A DNA stretch of 20,460 bases from Phocaeicola_A sp964444735 (GTDB lineage Bacteria > Bacteroidota > Bacteroidia > Bacteroidales > Bacteroidaceae). The translations under genes and the position numbers were made by a program. Where the stretch lies: the NCBI GenBank assembly GCA_964444735.1, contig CAYUIJ010000037.1, positions 1 to 20,460 on the forward strand, written 5' to 3'. Below are positions 15,359 to 20,460 of the stretch, in pieces; the first letter of the stretch is position 1; every line of letters begins with the position of its first letter. Under the pieces are notes generated by a model. That model was not told the DNA's origin. It searched no databases and saw only the letters and a list, made by a program, of their open reading frames with translations.

Positions 15359-15390
15359 TTTGTGTTTTACGGGCACTATTCATAACTTTG
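15359..15390 (+). promoter_or_regulatory. Promoter of the BREX operon
   Basis: TTTG (15359-15362) and TAACTTTG (15383-15390) are separated by exactly 20 bases, a complete match to the Bacteroidales -33/-7 consensus. The predicted start near 15396 gives a leader of about 157 bases before brxA. That leader contains a GGAGG site (15409-15413) and a small ORF. A weaker alternative, TTTC-N21-TACCTTTA at 15440-15472, lies inside that ORF. Confidence 0.7.
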
Positions 15391-15421
15391 CCTCTGCCTG
15401 TCGGCCCCGGAGGACTTTTTT

Positions 15422-15556
15422 ATGAATTTCCGCCGCGGGTTTCAGGAAAATGAAAAATATTCAGTACCTTTATTAGCGATAAGATATGTCTTCAGACAGG
15501 AATGTCAAAAAGAGGATATATCCCGCGAAGACATGACACAAGAGCAAGCAAGATGA
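15422..15556 (+). CDS. 44-residue leader ORF upstream of brxA, unknown function
   Basis: An open frame of 44 codons begins with ATG at 15422. It has a perfect GGAGG (15409-15413) 8 bases upstream, which is notable because Bacteroidales genes usually lack such sites. It begins MNFRRGFQENEKYS and ends in DMTQEQAR. The stop TGA (15554-15556) overlaps the brxA start as ATGA, the same junction as between brxA and brxB. I do not recognise the peptide. It is charged, with no signal peptide or membrane segment. It could be a small BREX component, a control peptide, or simply a translated leader that feeds ribosomes to brxA. A chance ORF of this length is not rare, so the call rests on the ribosome-binding site and the overlap. 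Confidence 0.45.
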   Translation: MNFRRGFQENEKYSVPLLAIRYVFRQECQKEDISREDMTQEQAR

Positions 15557-16182
15557 AGAAGAAGACAGACAGTCCGTACACGGCGGCCATAACGGGCGGA
15601 GGCTTTCTCTTTGAGGAGACGGAGGCCCTTTTGCCCCTGCTGCGGTCAGCAGACCGGAAAAGCCTGCTGAGAGAAGAGGCTCTCAACAATAACCTGCTTC
15701 ACGTCAATTCGGAGAGCTCGCGCAAACGGTATATTGCCGAGATAGCCCGCCGCTATGACGCGATGCCCGTAGCATTCTGGGAAGACTACAAGGCAATGGA
15801 TGAGGAACGCCGGCGCGTAGCCTTGTTTTTCGTGATACTGAAGACCTACAAGATCTGCTTCGACCTCCATGTGCGCGTAACCATGCGCAAATGGAACGGC
15901 ATTGCGAAATCTCTGGATTCCGGTGATCTGATGATGGAGTTCCGTGAGATAGCGGCCGGCGACGGGTTTGTCGACTCATGGAGCGAGTGCACCCGCAAAA
16001 AAGTGGCCGGTGCCTATCTTTCCATCCTCCGCAAGGCAGGGATGCTGGATGACGGCAATGAGCTGCGCCCCGTCATGGCCTCCGGTATGGACTACTATAT
16101 AAGGGCCGGAGAGCCATGGTTCCTCGAGGCGTGTCTGCTGCGGCCTTGCCAAATCGACAACATTAAAAGAATGATGACATGA
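15553..16182 (+). CDS. brxA: BREX protein BrxA (DUF1819 family)
   Basis: Small protein of the BREX phage-defence system. Structural work on BrxA homologues shows a helical DNA-binding protein, but its exact role in defence is not settled. The protein has 209 residues from the ATG at 15553, near the family norm of about 200. The frame is open back to an ATG at 15502, adding 17 residues, but MKKKTDSPYTAAITGGGFLF looks like the family start. Characteristic parts are REEALNNNLLHVNSESSRKR (about 40-60) and a helical C-terminal part ending at IKRMMT. There is no ribosome-binding site before this ATG. Translation probably depends on the preceding small ORF, whose stop overlaps the start. It overlaps brxB by 4 bases. 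Confidence 0.88.
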   Translation: MKKKTDSPYTAAITGGGFLFEETEALLPLLRSADRKSLLREEALNNNLLHVNSESSRKRYIAEIARRYDAMPVAFWEDYKAMDEERRRVALFFVILKTYKICFDLHVRVTMRKWNGIAKSLDSGDLMMEFREIAAGDGFVDSWSECTRKKVAGAYLSILRKAGMLDDGNELRPVMASGMDYYIRAGEPWFLEACLLRPCQIDNIKRMMT

Positions 16183-16790
16183 CGATAAAAGAGCTTTATG
16201 ACAAGCTGAACAGCCCCGGCTTTCAGGATACGGAAAGCGGTGACCTGTTTTACAACTTCTTTATCTACCAGTACCCTGCGGAAAAGGAATATGACATCCG
16301 CAGGCAGATACAGGAGTTCAAGGCGGATCTCATCCGGCCGGCAAGCTATGTGGACGTGCTTGCGCTGAATCTGTTTGACGAGTTCTGCTCGTTTCTTGAC
16401 CAGAAGAGGTTCCTGCGCTATCCCTCCATGCTGAGGTATCAGCTGGAGAAAGAGAAGGCGGATCCGTCCAAGGCCCGGAACACGCAAGACACCCTTACTC
16501 GCAACGCACACTCGCCTGAGTTCGCGCGGTATATCCATCAGCGCATTCTCGGCCATATCGGGATTAAGGACCTGTACAGGCGTCCTTACGTGTTTCTGTA
16601 CGGCATCGGTTCCATATACCCGTACCTCCGTGCGAATGAGTTCCTGGCTCTTTATGAGGACTACAACGAGACAGGCAGATACAAGATCATCATATTCTAT
16701 CCGGGGCATCATGACCGGAACTCGTTCCGTCTGTTCGGCACCTTGCCGGACAATCACGCCTACCGGGCGGCCCTTCTGATTAACGAATAA
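16179..16790 (+). CDS. brxB: BREX protein BrxB (DUF1788 family)
   Basis: Small BREX component of 203 residues, about the family norm. Its biochemical role is not well defined; reports link it to binding PglZ. Recognised by its position between brxA and brxC and by family-like segments, including SGDLFYNFFIYQYP near 20-33, the central FLDQKRFLRYPSMLRYQLEKE, and the C-terminal part with GIGSIYPYLRAN and KIIIFYPG. The start overlaps the brxA stop as ATGA, which points to coupled translation. brxC follows after 12 bases. No signal peptide or membrane segment is seen, so it should be cytosolic. Confidence 0.9.
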   Translation: MTIKELYDKLNSPGFQDTESGDLFYNFFIYQYPAEKEYDIRRQIQEFKADLIRPASYVDVLALNLFDEFCSFLDQKRFLRYPSMLRYQLEKEKADPSKARNTQDTLTRNAHSPEFARYIHQRILGHIGIKDLYRRPYVFLYGIGSIYPYLRANEFLALYEDYNETGRYKIIIFYPGHHDRNSFRLFGTLPDNHAYRAALLINE

Positions 16791-16802
16791 AACACAGCGG
16801 CC

Positions 16803-19800
16803 ATGAAACTAAGAGATCTATACAGCAAGCCTATTGAGCGGACGGTAAATCCCGCCGTCAGCGCGACCAAGTTCGATGCGGAGACCGAACGTACCGAGAT
16901 TGAGGAATACGTGTTCACAGACGAGATCATCAACGGCCTTTTCCGCATCCTTGATGCCATCATGAACAACCGCCCATACAGCCATATCGGCATCTGGATT
17001 GACGGCTATTACGGATCGGGGAAGTCGCATTTCCTGAAATATCTTGACTACTGCATCACTCCCGGTACCCGTGACGCGGCCTTGCAGCGTCTGCTTGATG
17101 CCGTAACTGACATCGACCCCATGGACGAGAGGCACAGTCTCGAATTCGGCCGTGAGCAGCTGATGTCCATAGCCGGGTGGCTGAAGCGCGCTGTCATTGA
17201 CACCTGTATCTTCAACCTCGAAACCAGCTATGACAGCTCCACCGACAAGAAGAAAGCCTTCCTGCACGTGTTCTGGAACGAGTTCAACGGCAAGCGCGGC
17301 TTCAACAGGTTCAACATAACGCTGGCGCAGAACCTCGAAAAGCCCTTGGCGGAAAAAGGCGTGTTCGAGGAGTTCAAGGCCCGTATTGCCGGGGAAGGAG
17401 GTGACTGGGACGACCCCGGCATGGCCGCCGACCTTATAGACAACGAGCTGGATCTGGTCCTGAAAATAGCCGGAGACCTCGCTCCCTCGCTTTCAGTCGA
17501 CAGCATCCGCGAGCGCATCATCAGGCGTGACACCGCAATGAGCATCGACCGCTTCGCTATGGAGGTGGCAGGCTACCTGAAAGACAAGGGCGATGACTAC
17601 CGCCTTGTCTTCCTTGCCGATGAGGTAAGCCAGTTTATCAACAAGGAGCGTGACCGCTACCTCAATCTGCAGGAGATTATCACCAAGCTGTCTGAGACCT
17701 GCGGAAACAAGGTATGGGTGGCCTGTACCGCGCAGCAGGATCTGTCTGAAATCATGGACGACTGCCACATTGCCGAGGAAAAAGACAACGAAGGCAAGAT
17801 TAAGGGACGCTTTGAGGTAAAGGTGTCACTCAAGGGCACTCAGCCCGAAGTGATTACCCAGAAGCGCATTCTCGACAAGAAAGAGGAGGTAAAGCCTTTC
17901 CTCGAGGCTTTTTATGACAGTCAGGAGACAGCCTTTGACTTCCAGTTCAAGCTTCCCGTATCTTATGACAACTACGTGTCAAGGGAGAGTTTCGTAGACT
18001 ACTACCCCTTTGTGCCCTATCAGTTCAAGCTGATTATGCAGGTGTTCAACTCATTCCTTAACCTTGGTTACGTGGCCAAGGAGGTAAAGGGAAACGAGCG
18101 GAGCATCATCAAGGTTGTCCACTCTACGGCAAAGGCGAATGCCGGTGCCGAGACGGGCAAGATCATCTCGTTCGACGAGCTGTATAACAGCATGTTCGAG
18201 GAAGGCCTGCAGGCCCGCGGACAGAGGGCCGTAGACAACGCCGTCCGCATGGCCCGCGCCTACGGCCGTAACCCCGGACTGGCAGTCCGGGTGGCCAACG
18301 TGCTCTTTATGATCTGCAACATCTCGCCTACCGACAGGCTCGTATTCCCCGCTACCATCGACAATGTAACCTCGCTGCTGATAAATGACATGAAGACTTC
18401 CCGCCTTACCCTCAAGGACGAGGTGAGGCGTGTTGTGGAGTTCCTCTCTGACAACAACATCATCCGCTGCGAACAGGGGGAGCAGGTATCGTCTGACACC
18501 GCACGCTATTCGTTCTATAACGAGGATGAGTACAATGTGGCCCGGCTCATCAGGCAGACGGCGGTCGACTACAACGCCCAGTCCGACCAGATAAGGACGA
18601 TTTTCTGCAAGTACATCACCGCACTGAAGAACAAGGAGCAGTATATGACCCGCTCGTTCTCAGTGGGCATGAATATCAGGCAGCGATCGTTCCTGCATAC
18701 CAGCAACCCCGATGTGGTGGTAGAGCTCGTCATAGACAATGACTATGACTCCGCCGAACTCATGGCTCATCAGAACGAGAGCAGACGCATGATTTACTAT
18801 GCCGGCCCCCTGATTCATGACAACAAGCGCCTTTACAACGACTTTTACTGGTATTGCCAGGTCTGTCTGTATATGGCCACTCCGGAAGCCAAGAACGGAA
18901 ACATGAAAATACATGACGAGTTCAGAAAACGTGCCGGCGAGCTGTTCAACCTCGCCATAGTCCCCGGAATGCGGAAGATTTTTGACACCTGTCCCATAAT
19001 ATCGGGCATGACCGTGATTGACAGTGCGATACTTGGCTCAAAAAGCGGCAACGACCGTTACCGCGCAGCCATCGCCTGGCACCTGTCGGGCATATACACC
19101 AAGGCGGGGCTGGTGAACGGCAGCGGCATGCCCCGCAACACGGAACAGCTGAAAAACGCCATGCTCCGTCCGGTACAGCCCGGTGAATATGGCGGCCTGA
19201 ACGGGCTTACCGACGCCGAGCATGAGGTTGAAGTCTATCTCAACAGGCAGTTTGCCGAGGCGAACGTGGCCGATGTGCTGGCAAAGTTCGCCAAGGCCCC
19301 TTACGGATGGGACAATATCTGCACGCTCTATGTCATTAACGAGCTGGTGCGCCGCCGCCTCCGCGACTACTCATACGACAACGACCCGAATGTGGATATC
19401 AGGCTGGCGGCCTCGCGCATAGCGGGCGAGTACGGCAAGTTCACACTGCATCAGGCAAAGGCAATCCCGCCGCGGGTTATCCGCGACTTCATAGATGCGT
19501 GGAAAGACATCTTCGGGCTTTCCTCCGCACCGGTCGTGTCTGATGACATGCAGCTTTTCCGCCACTGCCGCGGCTCGGAGAAGGAGAACGGGAACGGGAA
19601 CGACCGCTCCTTATACGGCCTCATCAGGCATTACAAGGATATCGGGCGGAAAATCGCCGGATATCCTTTCGTAAAGCCCGTTCTTGACATCACCGGGCTG
19701 TTCGGGGAATGGCGTGCCGAGCGCGACCCGCTGAAATTCTTCAACGCGGTTATCGAAGGCCGCCGGAATGCGCGTGAGCTCTTAGACAGATGCAAGGACG

Positions 19801-20384
19801 TGGAGAGGTTCATCAGTGACCAGCTGCCCGTTTACAAGGACCTGCTGCGGTTTGTGGAAGACAACCGTGACAACTTCCCGTTCCTGCCGCAGGATATGCA
19901 GGAAGCTGCCGGCAAGATGCTGAAAATCAAAGACGATGCGTGGCCTGTCACAGACTTCCGCGCTTACGTCAGGCTTCAGCTCCGGATCTCTGACGCGCTC
20001 AACGGAGTCCGTGAGGCGATGCGCGAAAAGATCCGCGCCGCCTATGACGAGCAGTTCGGTTACCTTAAACAGGCGGCCGAAAAGCAGGGTGTCCCCTTGT
20101 CCGTGCTTGCCGGCCGTGAGGAGACCATACGCCGGATGACATCCCCCGACAACATTCTCGTCCTCCGTGACAACCTCAATGACGATGCGTTCTATCAGGA
20201 GCAGATCCGCCGGATTATGTCATACAATCCCCGCAAGGAAAAGAAGATTCTTCCGGCCTCGCTCGACACGCGCACCAGGCTGCCGATCTCTACGGAGGAA
20301 GACATTGACCGCTACCTTGAAGGCCTGCGCCGGCAGCTGCGGAAGCTCATGGAAGGCTATGACGGAGTGATGATAACAAAATAG
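16803..20384 (+). CDS. brxC: BREX ATPase BrxC
   Basis: Large P-loop ATPase of the BREX system, related to PglY of the older Pgl system, and required for defence. The protein has 1193 residues, typical of type 1 BrxC. Walker A is GYYGSGKS (68-75). A hydrophobic strand followed by acidic residues, LVFLADE (268-274), gives Walker B with D273 and E274. Another strand, VWVACTAQQDLSE, follows and resembles the sensor region of AAA+ ATPases. The rest is a long, mostly helical region without other motifs I can name; the C-terminal third is rich in charged helices. It follows brxB after 12 bases and precedes pglX after 22, so it is part of one operon. The ATG at 16803-16805 gives the family-like MKLRDLYSKPIER. 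Confidence 0.94.
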   Translation: MKLRDLYSKPIERTVNPAVSATKFDAETERTEIEEYVFTDEIINGLFRILDAIMNNRPYSHIGIWIDGYYGSGKSHFLKYLDYCITPGTRDAALQRLLDAVTDIDPMDERHSLEFGREQLMSIAGWLKRAVIDTCIFNLETSYDSSTDKKKAFLHVFWNEFNGKRGFNRFNITLAQNLEKPLAEKGVFEEFKARIAGEGGDWDDPGMAADLIDNELDLVLKIAGDLAPSLSVDSIRERIIRRDTAMSIDRFAMEVAGYLKDKGDDYRLVFLADEVSQFINKERDRYLNLQEIITKLSETCGNKVWVACTAQQDLSEIMDDCHIAEEKDNEGKIKGRFEVKVSLKGTQPEVITQKRILDKKEEVKPFLEAFYDSQETAFDFQFKLPVSYDNYVSRESFVDYYPFVPYQFKLIMQVFNSFLNLGYVAKEVKGNERSIIKVVHSTAKANAGAETGKIISFDELYNSMFEEGLQARGQRAVDNAVRMARAYGRNPGLAVRVANVLFMICNISPTDRLVFPATIDNVTSLLINDMKTSRLTLKDEVRRVVEFLSDNNIIRCEQGEQVSSDTARYSFYNEDEYNVARLIRQTAVDYNAQSDQIRTIFCKYITALKNKEQYMTRSFSVGMNIRQRSFLHTSNPDVVVELVIDNDYDSAELMAHQNESRRMIYYAGPLIHDNKRLYNDFYWYCQVCLYMATPEAKNGNMKIHDEFRKRAGELFNLAIVPGMRKIFDTCPIISGMTVIDSAILGSKSGNDRYRAAIAWHLSGIYTKAGLVNGSGMPRNTEQLKNAMLRPVQPGEYGGLNGLTDAEHEVEVYLNRQFAEANVADVLAKFAKAPYGWDNICTLYVINELVRRRLRDYSYDNDPNVDIRLAASRIAGEYGKFTLHQAKAIPPRVIRDFIDAWKDIFGLSSAPVVSDDMQLFRHCRGSEKENGNGNDRSLYGLIRHYKDIGRKIAGYPFVKPVLDITGLFGEWRAERDPLKFFNAVIEGRRNARELLDRCKDVERFISDQLPVYKDLLRFVEDNRDNFPFLPQDMQEAAGKMLKIKDDAWPVTDFRAYVRLQLRISDALNGVREAMREKIRAAYDEQFGYLKQAAEKQGVPLSVLAGREETIRRMTSPDNILVLRDNLNDDAFYQEQIRRIMSYNPRKEKKILPASLDTRTRLPISTEEDIDRYLEGLRRQLRKLMEGYDGVMITK

Positions 20385-20406
20385 CGTTAAAAAACATACA
20401 CTGCCT

Positions 20407-20460
20407 ATGGACACGAACAAGATAAGGCGTTTTGCGGTGTGGGCCCGTGAGAGGCTGCGT
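20407..20460 (+). CDS. pglX: Start of BREX methyltransferase PglX (cut by window end)
   Basis: Only 18 codons are in the window: MDTNKIRRFAVWARERLR. This matches the conserved N-terminus of BREX adenine-specific DNA methyltransferases (M-x-T-x-x-[IL]-x-x-[FY]-A-x-x-AR), and the position after brxC is the expected one in type 1 BREX. PglX makes N6-methyladenine at a short non-palindromic motif to mark self DNA, and it is also needed for defence. The catalytic motif (NPPY) would lie beyond the edge. The gene is 22 bases after the brxC stop. Confidence 0.8.
   Translation, partial: MDTNKIRRFAVWARERLR

Noticed and set aside
15198..15383. Minus-strand ORF of 61 codons between tRNA-Asn and the BREX operon
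   Set aside because: No recognisable features, no ribosome-binding site, and it runs through the strong plus-strand promoter and into the tRNA terminator.
15553..20384. Recent transfer of the BREX genes judged by base composition
   Set aside because: By eye the BREX genes are GC-rich, but the PfkB kinase next to them is at least as GC-rich, so no contrast can be claimed without calculation.

Overview
The window looks like chromosomal DNA of a gut Bacteroidales bacterium (Bacteroides/Phocaeicola-like). This rests on the long IF2 with an extended charged linker, the rimP-nusA-infB-cvpA-sufBCDS gene order, tRNA genes without encoded CCA, and several matches to the Bacteroidales promoter pattern TTTG-N19-21-TAnnTTTG. 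No species call is possible from the sequence alone.

Layout, left to right. (1) Positions 1-1443 hold a minus-strand tRNA-Gly(GCC)/tRNA-Leu(TAA) pair with its own promoter and terminator, short repeats, and a decayed IS982-like transposase remnant. (2) Positions 1444-11954 hold one long minus-strand cluster, rimP-nusA-infB-cvpA-sufB-sufC-sufD-sufS. It joins ribosome maturation, transcription elongation and translation initiation to the SUF iron-sulfur assembly machine. A strong promoter match lies at 11923-11954, and a terminator-like hairpin sits between it and rimP. (3) Positions 12236-15018 hold two more minus-strand genes: an S41 (CtpA/Prc-type) processing protease and a PfkB-family kinase. 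(4) A plus-strand tRNA-Asn(GTT) with a rho-independent terminator (15092-15199) closes the housekeeping section. (5) From about 15359 to the window end lies the left half of a type 1 BREX phage-defence operon on the plus strand: brxA, brxB, brxC and the first 18 codons of pglX. The rest (most of pglX, and presumably pglZ and brxL) would lie beyond the right edge.

The BREX operon has a perfect Bacteroidales promoter match (15359-15390). It is followed by a GGAGG ribosome-binding site and a 44-codon leader ORF (15422-15556) whose stop overlaps the brxA start as ATGA. That small ORF is the most novel element I can see. brxA and brxB also overlap as ATGA, so the operon appears tightly coupled in translation. 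In BREX, PglX methylates host DNA at a non-palindromic motif for self-recognition, while BrxA, BrxB, BrxC, PglZ and BrxL act together to block replication of unmodified phage.
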